A stretch of 15,669 bases of DNA from Thalassiosira profunda. Taxonomy: Eukaryota; Bacillariophyta; Thalassiosirophyceae; Thalassiosirales; Thalassiosiraceae. The notes beneath the pieces are model-generated. The model had not been told where the DNA came from, searched no databases, and saw only the letters and a program-made list of their open reading frames with translations. Below, piece by piece: positions 1 to 8,474 of the stretch (positions are counted from its first letter, which is position 1; every line of letters starts with the position of its first letter). The position numbers and the translations under genes were made by a program. Where the stretch lies: positions 1 through 15,669 of the forward strand of contig JALLAP010000264.1 of NCBI GenBank assembly GCA_036939355.1, given 5' to 3'.

Positions 1-263
1 GAACGCGTTTAGGGGGCTAAGATGGTTCGCGCACCAAATTTACCGCTTGCGTACCGCTAGGCCCCCAGGGTTGCCCCCTTTCTCGCCCGCGAAAAAGTGG
101 GACAGGGATATAGCTCGAGCAATGTCATACAAAGAGCCTATCCAAGGCAGCGCTGCGATTTGCAATAAAGTCGACACAAACCCCCCACCACAACCACAAC
201 GAGCACACAGCCACAGCACAGCACACAGCACACAAGTCCCCGCCCGGCCCATCAAAGGCAGCG
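1..263 (+). promoter_or_regulatory. 5' flank / probable 5' UTR of the propeller gene
   Basis: No gene is visible here. The last 80 bases before the ATG at 264 are a C/A-rich, G-poor tract (about 178-240) made of CCACAACC and CACAGCACA-type units. This is low-complexity sequence typical of a 5' UTR. No convincing TATA box or other core promoter element was seen. The promoter role rests only on position. Confidence 0.35.
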
Positions 264-3054
264 ATGGCGCCCGCGGACCAACAGGGCCAGCGGGAGGGCG
301 GCCACACGCGTCCTGACAAGCGCGGTGGTGGCGGCGGCAAGAAGAAAGCTCGCGGCAAAAAGGCCCCGTTCTTCCCAAACTCACCTTCCTCCGTCGGTTC
401 ACCCATCAACGACGGCTGCCGCTTCCGCCCCCGCCGCGTCCGCCGCCGCACGCCCCGCCACCTCTGCACATTGGCGCTGCCCCCGCCCCTTTTGTCTCTC
501 TTCGACGGCAGCGGCGCAACCGTCGAGGGAGCACCGCGCGTTCCCCCCTCTGACGCGTCGCTCGACGGCCACTCCATTCTGGAGGGGGGCGCGTCCCATC
601 ACTACGCGCCCGCGACGGCCCGGCACTCGAGCAACGCGTCGGTGGTGTCGGCGTCGGTGGCCTCGGCGGGCGGGACGGGGAGCGGCGGGGGCGGATCGAC
701 GGTGCACAGCCGCCCGCGGCTGCCTACTCACTTAAGAGCGGGGTTGGCGAACTGCGACCCCCTCCTGGCGTGCGGGGGGCAGTACGTGATGGTGGCAACG
801 GGCGATGGGAGGATTGCGGTGTATTCCGTACTAGACTTCGATGCGTGCGTGTCGGAGGATGTGGCTGCGTCGGAAAGGAGGCGCCGTGCGGAATGGCGGG
901 AGGAGGATGAGACTGATGGAATGATGGGAGGAGAATCATCTGAGAAGGAAGAGGAGAAGAAGGACGAACCAAAAGCGCAGTCAGAGGGGCAGGAGATTAG
1001 CTCCGGAGAAGCCGCACTGGAAGAATTGATAGATTTGGAAGAGGGAGAGGTTTCGTCAGACGAGGAGGAAAACGAGTGGGAGGTGAGGGATCGCATGCAC
1101 CGACGCGAGAAGGCAAAACAGGCGGTGGAGCCTCTCCTCGTGGTGGCGCTGCCACACAACAACCCTGGCCCGGAGGACGATGCCATCAAACTCAACACCA
1201 ACGTGAGCTACGACGAGGAGAGTGCAGGTGGTCACTTTCACGCTCCGCATACGATTGTGGCCATGTGTGTCACCCCTGGAAACGGAACATCGCTGATCGA
1301 GCAACGATGCGTCCCCAGTTCTTCCAACGGCGCCCTGTCCGAGGAGCCCATCGCGGAAGAAACTTCCGAAAGCGTCGTATCTGGGTCTCAGCTGGCTTTG
1401 CCAACATTTGGAAAGGATCTTCTAGGGCACGTGGCAGTGCTGACCGACGTGGGCGAAGTGTTCATTCTGGAAGTTCTCGCGAATGCATCGGCGTCGAGAG
1501 ACGAAGGGTCCGGGCACGCTCCATCAGTCAATGTTTTCGTATCGTTTCGCACGGGTCACTTGAGCGCCACGTGCATTTGCATGAGCCCGGTTCCAACCAG
1601 CGGCGATGGAAGCAACACGCAACAAATGCAGTTGAGCGTGGGCCATCATTCAGGTATTGTGGCTGCGTTTCAAATGCACTCCAGGTGCATTTACAGAAAG
1701 GTATCAATGTCTCCAGAGAAAGCCGCACTGGGTGCCACGGAAGCGCCATCTGTAAGCGACGAAGATACTGCAATAGGGTCACCTGCTGCTACGACTCCTC
1801 GACGGCCAAGCAGCGAGAGACGCACGCCTTTGAAATCACCGTCCAATCACATGAGGTCCAGGTCTGATGCCAACAGTCTTGCGCTTAGCGATGCATCAGC
1901 TTCTCCTGGAGAGGCTGCTCCGCGGGTGCTTTTTCGGGGAGCGGGGTCTGGCACCGCTGCGAACGCCCAAGATTTGGGTGGTAGGGTACCGTTTCATCGA
2001 ACCCTCTCAGAGCCCATTGCCACATCAGATGGCGGAGAGGGCGGAGTGACACCAATGGCCGGTCCAACGAAGGTGGTGCTTTGCTGGAATGGAAAGTTCG
2101 ACGTTCCAATTCGCTCGATTTCTTGCATTGGATGGGCAAACTCAGATGAAGGAGAAACTGCCACAGACGCCGCCCTGCTCGCAGTGGGTCTCGAACACCG
2201 GCAGCGAGACAGTGCGAGCCAGGATGCCATGCACGCAATGGCTCCCTCGGTGCCCCATTTTTCCTTGTCTCCGGCAATCTCACTCGAGGTGATAAATGTC
2301 ACGCTTGCAGAAGAGCAGTGGCGCAAGAAGGGAGGAGGAGAAGCAGACGAATACGCATCGCTCTATGACTGCGGGGTCTGGCCCGCGCCAGGGAAAGAAA
2401 TCAAGGATGGCTGGATGCGAGGATCGCCAATGAGGAGAGGCGTCGATCCTCGAGACAAGCTGTACCAGATGCTGGGAGTTCAAAGAACATCCATCACCGA
2501 CAAAATCTGTGAGTATGGGCATGATATATTTGTAGAGATGCTTGCAAGTCTTACCCCTTGTCTCCTATCGTATAGGTTGCTTTGAAGGCAGCAGACCTTG
2601 TTTTGCTTCGGCATCATCGGATGGCACAGTTGCGATTTCTCATTGCAGTCCAAAAGACGGCTCGTGGGGCGTAATGCAGGCAAACAATCAGCTCATGTTC
2701 TTTGAGAGATGCATTGGTTTGGCTTCAGTTGATGGCCGTGGTCGGTATGTTGCATGCTGCCTGCGTGGCGGCACAATCTACTTGGTACCGGTTGCGGAGC
2801 CAGGCACCGCAACATCGGCAACAGATACTGATCAGAACGAAATAGCGATGATGTCTGCCCCGGTGGATCCTGATGGAGAGGACGACGGTCTCGAGCGCTT
2901 CGTCCAGAATTTCACCGCAGGAATTGCTCTGGTTGGGAACTGGAAGGATCCCCTCAGTCGGGAAAAGTATTGGGCGTCCGAAGAAGTATCGGCTAGATCT
3001 GTGGCGATGGTGGGGTGGCCCGGAGGGAACATTGACGTTTATGCAATCAGTTGA
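264..3054 (+). CDS. Beta-propeller (WD40-like) protein of unknown function, two exons
   Basis: Exon 1 is 264-2508 and exon 2 is 2576-3054; together they encode 907 aa. I do not recognise a named family. Residues 1-150 are low-complexity: a basic Gly/Lys/Arg stretch, then Ser/Gly/Ala runs. Propeller-like strand pairs follow: residues 168-190 (GGQYVMVATGDGRIAVYSV), a hydrophobic strand ending in GEVFILEVL, LSVGHHSGIVAAFQM, a VLCWNGKFDVPIRSISCIGW segment, and in exon 2 a strand ending SSDGTVAIS and one ending GGTIYLVPV. The blades are separated by long insertions: a very acidic Glu/Ser block at about 200-275, and a Ser/Pro-rich block with SP and TP sites that could be phosphorylated. This suggests a scaffold rather than an enzyme; no catalytic motif is seen. 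The start at 264 is the first ATG of the long frame, but the unconserved-looking N-terminus leaves it uncertain. Confidence 0.7.
2509..2575 (+). other. Intron of the propeller gene (67 bp)
   Basis: The donor is GTGAGT at 2509 and the acceptor is TATAG ending at 2575, with a pyrimidine-rich stretch before it. Read unspliced, the frame runs into a stop 77 bp into the intron-exon region. Splicing joins a phase-1 codon and continues in the frame that encodes the last propeller strands (CFEGSRPC onward). The splice is inferred from consensus and frame continuity, not from transcript data. Confidence 0.8.
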
Positions 3055-3149
3055 GCAAAATGCAAGGATTTTGAAGTTAATGCATCCATTGCTCTGTATC
3101 ACCAAGCCTGGCCTAAATTTGCTGCCCGCCCTCCGGCACACCCAGGCTA
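3055..3149 (+). other. 3' flank of the propeller gene up to the transposon
   Basis: Ninety-five bases separate the TGA stop from the transposon end. It contains the inverted pair AGCCTGG (3105-3111) and CCAGGCT (3142-3148) with a 30-base loop. TA at 3148-3149 is the left candidate target duplication. No polyadenylation signal was recognised. Confidence 0.5.
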
Positions 3150-3187
3150 GCCCGCAAAAAAAATGCAAAAAACGCGGAAATTGGGAA
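3150..3187 (+). repeat. Left terminal inverted repeat and subterminal block
   Basis: GCCCGC followed by eight A residues starts at 3150, directly after TA. The block AAATTGGGAA at 3178-3187 recurs inverted near the right end, but 15 bases closer to the terminus there. The ends therefore share two matching blocks with different spacing. Confidence 0.7.
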
Positions 3188-3390
3188 AATCGCAACCCTA
3201 CTCTCACGCCCAAATCACGCCGTCACGCACCCGCTTCTCATCGGCGGGCGGCGGCGGGCTCGAATCAAATCGCCCGCCTCGCTCCCCTTAGGGTTATGAC
3301 CCTCCCTTCACTGATGTCAAGGAACATGTCGAGGAACATCAATCGATCCCACCAAATGGCCCGTCAAGGCCGCCCATCAGCCCAAGGTCG

Positions 3391-3621
3391 ATGGACACAT
3401 CAATTGCAATTATGGGGGAGCACATCATGTACATCGTTATTAATAGGAAGGATAACATTGTTATTAGGAGTGGATCGACTGGCAACAGCTCCTTCGCTGC
3501 CGCGCGCGTCGCCGCCCACATCGCTCGTCCTCGCGTGGCCGTCAAGAACTCTGCCACGTCGACCGATCTCTCCCCCGAGTTCTACCAGCTACGCCAGCAG
3601 ATACTCGAGCAGCAGAAGTAG
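3391..3621 (+). pseudogene. Small ORF in the transposase frame, upstream of the N-terminal ORF
   Basis: This 76-codon open stretch starts at an ATG and ends at TAG (3619-3621). It lies in the same frame as the ORFs at 3655-4173 and 4174-7133. The 33 bases between its stop and the ATG at 3655 contain no other stop. Its tail (LSPEFYQLRQQILEQQK) reads like an amphipathic helix, so it may be the lost N-terminus of the element's protein. The frame is open upstream to a further TAG at 3289-3291. I see no recognisable domain. It could equally be leader sequence that is open by chance in GC-rich DNA. Confidence 0.3.
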
Positions 3622-3654
3622 CTGCTAATCGAATTATCCTATCGTTGTTCCAAT

Positions 3655-4173
3655 ATGTCGACGAACCCCACGCCCAACCTCCCTCTCCTCCCCATCCCGT
3701 ACGATGTCAAGCAAGGTCATGCCCGGTATCTGGCAAGCGAATTCAACATCGATGCAGCAACGGGCGGCCCGGTCGACCCCTCCTCCAATACCAACAAGGG
3801 GCACCAATTGGACGGGACGAACAATCTCCACGAAGCAGCAGCGCGGCTCGTCGATGGCGGCGAATTGTTGCGTTCCAGCCTCCAAGTTCTGAACGACCCG
3901 GATGCCAGCAAGACGGCCAAGATCGCGGCGACGAGGACGATGAATAAGTTGGCGTCGCTCATGACCGCCGCCGCTGATGTGTCGAGCGACGCGGCCCGCG
4001 TCGTATCCCCTCTCCCCGGCACCAAACCCGCCCACCAGCGGTTGCAAACGATGCGCGCCAAAGAAGTCAGGAAGGCGAACAAGAAGGCCGGGCGAAAATC
4101 TGCCACCATCGACCCGCGCGTCGCCATGATCGACGAATTCGTCGGACGCGAAGGCTCTCCCGCCGCATCGTAG
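3655..4173 (+). CDS. Transposon ORF1, 172 aa, unknown function
   Basis: The ATG at 3655 opens a 172-codon frame that ends at TAG (4171-4173). The protein starts with a Pro-rich segment (about residues 1-17). A helical, Ala/Leu-rich middle follows (about 55-118), then a basic tail (about 130-148, KEVRKANKKAGRKSA). No known domain is recognised. It is in the same frame as the downstream transposase frame, with only the single TAG between them. It may therefore be the N-terminal domain of one long protein split by a nonsense mutation, or a separate accessory protein. The basic tail would suit nucleic-acid binding or nuclear import, but that is inference. Confidence 0.45.
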   Translation: MSTNPTPNLPLLPIPYDVKQGHARYLASEFNIDAATGGPVDPSSNTNKGHQLDGTNNLHEAAARLVDGGELLRSSLQVLNDPDASKTAKIAATRTMNKLASLMTAAADVSSDAARVVSPLPGTKPAHQRLQTMRAKEVRKANKKAGRKSATIDPRVAMIDEFVGREGSPAAS

Positions 4174-7100
4174 TCGCCCCCGAAGAGTGCGTCCGCGAAG
4201 AGGAAGCGGTTGCCCACGCGAGCCAAGAGGCGCGACGACGCGATTCCGGACCCTCCCGCACCGTCGAACGGAAAGGACGAGTACGGCGTGGGCGAGTTCC
4301 TCCGGATCCGCTCGCTCGTCGACCCGAAGAAGCGCCGCAAGGTGGTCCTCAAAATGATGAAGAAGGGGTACGTGCCGGTGACGGAGTCATCCCTCTACCG
4401 TCTGTACGCCGCTGTCGATTGCGGGGAGCGGATCGCCCTCGACGAGCCGTGGCGCGAGGGAGCCGGACGGCCGGCGAAGATCCACAACTCCAAGCTCAAG
4501 GAAATAACCGAGAGGCTGTCGACCTGCCAGGGCGCCAAGGAGATGAAAACGAAAGTGAATGAGATATTGGTGGAGGAGGAGCGCAAGAAAGGCCACATCG
4601 TGGAGGCAGGAAAGATGATGAGCTCCACCACGGTCAACACCTACACGGCCCTCTTGGCGTCGTACAGCGACAAACTCACCATTACGGACTGCAGCATCGC
4701 CAAGAGCAACAACCGCTTCACCGTCGAAAACTCGCTGATTGAGGCCGTGTGTTACACCGTCGTCGTCGCGATGACCCACTTCTACGTCGCCGAGACGGAG
4801 GACGTCGAGTGGCGGGAGACGCTCGCCACGATCCCCAAGGAAGACCGGTTGTTGTATGATCTCGTCTGCGCATTCCACGATGGCAAGCCAGTCCGCCCGC
4901 GACCAAGTTGGGCCATTCTGAGCTCGGACGATACCGGAGAGGTCGCCACCGTAGGATTGCAGCCCGACAACTCGCGCAAGGTTGGGCTCGTCGCGAAGTC
5001 CGCACTTGCCAACTCCGGCACCAAGTCGCTGTATCACGTTGAGAGGTCGACGAAGATGAATTACAGGCGATGCAAGAGGCATTTCATCAGCAATGCAAAA
5101 GGAGATAGCGCACCTGCGGTTTGGATCTTCAAGTGCTCGGCAAGCGAGATGCCCGTCGAATCCGAAGACTTCATCGTTTGGGAGGTGCCGAGCCTGTGTG
5201 TTGGGGGATACGGCGTCGGCGGATCGAAGGCGCCGGGATACGTGATCTTCTACCGCGACAACGTCAAGGGACAGGAGAAGAGGCGCTTCCGGTGGCTCCG
5301 GGAGCACATCTTGTTCCCCTGGATTAGCCGCATCCGCAAGAGCCACGGCTTCGACGACTCAACGGGCGCGCACATCCCGGAGGCGTTCAAGTTCGTCAGC
5401 TGGTGCGACGGTGACAACTCCCAGCTGTTCACGATCACAGAGGAAGAGGCCATTCAAGCGTACGTCGACCACGGGGTGACGTGTTGCAAGCACGGGGCGA
5501 GCGGGTCCGCTGTTCAGCAAGGCGACGATTTGAGCGGCAATTTCACATCGTCCAAGAGTTTCAACAAAAAGAACACGATTGTGCACGTACCGTCGGAGGA
5601 GCACGATCTCAAGAGGGCGCTCGAGCGCCAGTTCAAGGCCGAGAAGGAGAGCGGTCGTCTCTTCTTCGACAAGCCACGCAACGCCGTCGACTACCTCGGG
5701 AAGCAGCCGGCCAACCTCACGATCTGCTGTCTGCCGAAGACGATAATCAAGGGGTACACGGCAAATGGTCAGTTGGACCGGACGAAGCAAATCATGCCGA
5801 CGTTTTCAGGGTGCATTGGAACGTGCAAGACGCCAGCAAAGGCTCACCAGTACGAGCTCATCATTCGAATCTTCACGACGTTGTTGGATTACTCCTACAA
5901 CAACGGGATGCGGTACATCGACGACGGGTACCTCATCTCGCTCGGACTTCCTGCGAGCGTCGATATGGAGGGCAAGCAGCAGATTAAGACTCAGGGAATT
6001 TCGCAAGAGTGCCAACAGCGAGCGAAGTGTCTTACCGCGCCGGCCGAGGTCGCGAAGCGAGCCAAGAGGCTCGAGGATATCGAGTTGCGGGCAAAGAGGC
6101 TCGCCGAGGCCGACAAGGCGATGGAGCAGCAGAAGCGAGACGAGGATTCCGCGCTGGTCCAAACCCTCTGCGCCGCCGCCGGGAAGGAGCCCAACCCCGA
6201 GAACCTCGTCCACTGCACGTTGGAGCACTTCGCCGCCCAGAACGCGGATCCCCTCCGGCGCTTTATTTCCTGGCGCCACGACACGATGAAGACCGTGACC
6301 GCCACGAAGAGCCTCAAGAAGCCGCAGGGCAAGAAGGCGTTGGACGACGCGAAGGCCGGGGTCGAGAACGTGGTCCTCGTTGCCTGGACAGTGCGGACAA
6401 AGCCGAGTCGAGCGTTAGTAGAGGCCGAGGCAGATGCAGCGGAGGCAGCAGCGGCAGCGGTGGCGGCGCCGACATATGTCTCACCTTCGATCACTGCGGT
6501 CCCGCTCCGGCCTGTTGTTCAGGAAGCAAGGGCGTCCTCCATTTTCGTGGACCCGCCAAAGATCGCCTTGCTGCTGTCGATGTTCGATTCCCGCGACATC
6601 CTCCGTCGGTCCGACACAGTAACGTCCGGGCCCATCACGCCCACCAACCCGGAGCACCGGGCATTCCTGGAGAAGGCCGATTTGCTCGCGTCGATGCTGC
6701 AGACCCGGCTCGACGCCCACATCAAAAGCCGCCGCGTCCAGCCCTCCGACCGCCGGCACTGGGTCTGGGCGTGGGTCCGTAAGAACCTCTTCATCGTGGC
6801 CGCGCACATGATGTGCTTTGGCCACGTGAAGAAGAACATCCGGTGCCTCGACGAGTCCGAGTGCCTCCTCGCGATGCCGGTCGAGATTTGCCGGTCGTCC
6901 GGGCAGCAGGCGCGGCAGCCGTTCGCCGTCATGTCCGAGCAAACGAATATCCACTTTGGCTGTTATTTGCATCACGACGTCAACAAAGGAGCGTGGGTTA
7001 GATCTGGTTCGGCGACGGGCGACGGAGGATTCGGCAAACGCCTCGCGACGCACGCGCGGATGGCGAGGGCCGATACAAACGCCAACAACTCACTCTTCTA

Positions 7101-7496
7101 TCACTACTATCCGCACAGCGACAGCGCCCGCGCGCCAATAGCCGCGGCATCCAGGGGTACTTCGAGGATTTGGAGGCGTGGGTGGGCATGTACTTCACCG
7201 CCGACGCCGCCTCGAAGACGGACTTCTCCAACGGCGACCTCTTCCTCTACACCAACGACGAGAGGGCGATGATCACGCGGGCGGGGTTCAAGGGGAAGGT
7301 GGGAGAGTGGAAGTACTTGCTGATGGCGGCGTACCTCTTCGAGCTCGGCTACGACGTCGCCATGGCCCTCAAGGACAGCGTGTCGACGAGCCCCGGCTGC
7401 GAGGCGTGTGGCGTGTCACCGACGTCGTTCGAGGCGCTGCGGGAGGCGATGCGCCCGCTGGACGCGGCGGGGACGGGCGCCGCGGAGCGGGGATAG
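4174..7496 (+). pseudogene. Transposase: HTH + DDE/DDD core + GIY-YIG-like C-terminal domain, frameshifted
   Basis: The frame is open from just after the TAG at 4171-4173; the first ATG inside is at 4354. Residues below count from codon 4210. A basic, NLS-like stretch precedes it. A helix-turn-helix-like region with a GRPAK hinge lies at about 30-160. The candidate acidic triad is D240/D241 (ILSSDDTGE), D400 or D402 (SWCDGDNSQ) and D439/D440 (AVQQGDDLSGNF). The last spacing of about 36-39 is usual for Tc1/mariner and pogo-type DDE enzymes, and HGASGSAVQQGDD resembles their conserved H...QP.D stretch. A basic coiled-coil-like region (about 595-655) and an Ala-rich linker (about 738-757) follow. 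The C-terminus shows GIY-YIG hallmarks: GCY at 917-919, ten residues, VRSG at 930-933, then R944 and H948. A frameshift at about 7129-7134 moves translation to another frame, where the expected Glu lies in GYFEDLEAW (codon 7164-7166). It ends at TAG 7494-7496. Function of this copy is doubtful. Confidence 0.65.
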
Positions 7497-7839
7497 GAAG
7501 GGAACATCTGCGTAGTAATGTTTGCAACTGTAGGCTGATTTGATTGTTTGATTGCAACGCCTCATTTGCAACCGCGATCTTTGCTGGGTGGCTCGAAGAC
7601 GCACGCACTTGCAAGTCCGACAAGATCCTGGGGCTCAGGAGGTTCAAGAGATCGCTAAAGAACAAGATCCAATAGGGGCGATCGAACGCCGGAATCCGTC
7701 GTATCTTTGATGGCCCTCGACACGCGTCCACAAATTCGTCGAAAGGGTGCGTGAAGGTTGAGCCCCGCAGTTTTGGGAGGAAAGTCCTGATTTTGTACTA
7801 ATTCCGCCTCGTATTTTGCTACGGACGAATTGGCAAAAA
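7497..7839 (+). other. Right non-coding end of the transposon
   Basis: No gene is seen in these 340 bases. TTGCAAC occurs three times close together (7522, 7552 and 7566), beside TGATTTGATTG-type short repeats. Subterminal repeats of this kind often bind transposases, but binding here is only a guess. The stretch becomes more A/T-rich toward the terminal repeat. Confidence 0.35.
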
Positions 7840-7859
7840 TTCCCAATTTTTTTGCGGGC
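7840..7859 (-). repeat. Right terminal inverted repeat and subterminal block
   Basis: On the minus strand this reads GCCCGC, seven A residues, then TTGGGAA, ending next to TA at 7860-7861. It mirrors the left end at 3150-3187, with the AAATTGGGAA block fused directly to the A tract instead of lying beyond a spacer. Confidence 0.7.
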
Positions 7860-7861
7860 TA

Positions 7862-8474
7862 GCAGGCTGCGAATCTTGAAGTTGTCAGTTCACCTTCGGT
7901 TACCTGATGTGAGCTTCCTCTGTCCCGCTCAGGAAATTAGTTCATATACAATACTTAGTAAGAATAGGAAAGTGTGTTATGCAAAAATAATTAGCAGCTG
8001 CCGCGATGCCAGTAGTTCGTTCACAAATTCACAAGCGTCAGTGGGGCTTCTTTCAGAACAAAGCCGAGAGGAAGAACCAACGATGGCCCGCCGCCCCATT
8101 GCATAATATCACGCTATCTGAATGAAGGCCCCGCTGCATTAGTAGCGATGTGCTAGATGGGCGAGGCGTCCCGCTCGACATTAGATCGTAACTTGTGAGG
8201 AGTCTGCACAGCGAGGAGTGGAGTGGAAGGGGAGGAGACGAGTCCACGACCGACATTTCACGCGAAATTCGACGACAATCGTCAGCCTCCTCTGAGAGCC
8301 ATGCGGTGGGCAATGGTCGGATCTCACAGCCACATGTAATTGACCGCGACGGGGGAGATCTGTCACCTTTCGGTGGTGGTTACCTATGCACTCGGCGTCA
8401 ACAACTTCCATCAGCCATTCTCTCTGCGGACCAACTGCAGACTGCAACTGACCTGAGGAATACACATCGCCACC
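7862..8474 (+). promoter_or_regulatory. Upstream region of the kinase gene
   Basis: This 613-base stretch lies between the transposon end and the kinase start and holds no convincing gene. It is more A/T-rich than the coding DNA around it, especially 7940-8000. The last bases before the start read CGCCACC-ATG, a good eukaryotic start context. No TATA box was confidently identified. If the transposon inserted upstream of an existing promoter, this stretch is all that remains on the kinase side. Confidence 0.4.

Larger units (their letters stand above)
3150..7859 (+). mobile_element. DNA transposon, Tc1/mariner-superfamily-like, 4.7 kb, with DDE and GIY-YIG-like domains
   Basis: The ends are inverted copies: GCCCGCAAAAAAA at 3150-3162, and its reverse complement at 7847-7859. 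Each is flanked by TA (3148-3149 and 7860-7861), the target duplication of the IS630/Tc1/mariner superfamily. The perfect match runs to 17 bp if the palindromic GCTAGC context is included. A second inverted block, AAATTGGGAA, lies just inside each end (3178-3187, and as complement at 7840-7849). Between the ends, one strand carries a transposase-like frame occupying about 3655-7496. The insertion lies between the propeller gene and the kinase, about 100 bp past one stop and 615 bp before the next start, so it disrupts no obvious gene. The copy looks defective because of in-frame TAG codons and a frameshift. Limits could move by a few bases, since the GCTAGC palindrome makes the exact junction ambiguous. 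Confidence 0.75.

Noticed and set aside
61..110. CGCCCGCGAAAAAGTGGG near the window start as a second transposon end
   Set aside because: It only loosely resembles the GCCCGCAAAAAAA terminus and has no TA flank or partner end.
3253..3278. GGCGGGC/GCCCGCC stem and the nearby AGGGT/ACCCT pair as regulatory hairpins
   Set aside because: Short G/C stems are expected by chance at this base composition, and nothing else ties them to a function.
4171..4173. TAG as a reassigned sense codon in this genome
   Set aside because: The kinase, REV7 and FtsH frames all end at TAG where their families end, and none contains an internal TAG, so TAG is a working stop in the host.
4387..5346. 319-codon minus-strand frame opposite the transposase
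   Set aside because: It arises from the codon bias of the plus-strand frame, which has transposase motifs; no motif is seen in the minus product.
8006..8125. 39-codon ORF upstream of the kinase, possible uORF or small protein
   Set aside because: Too short to support from sequence alone, no domain and no sign of conservation available here.
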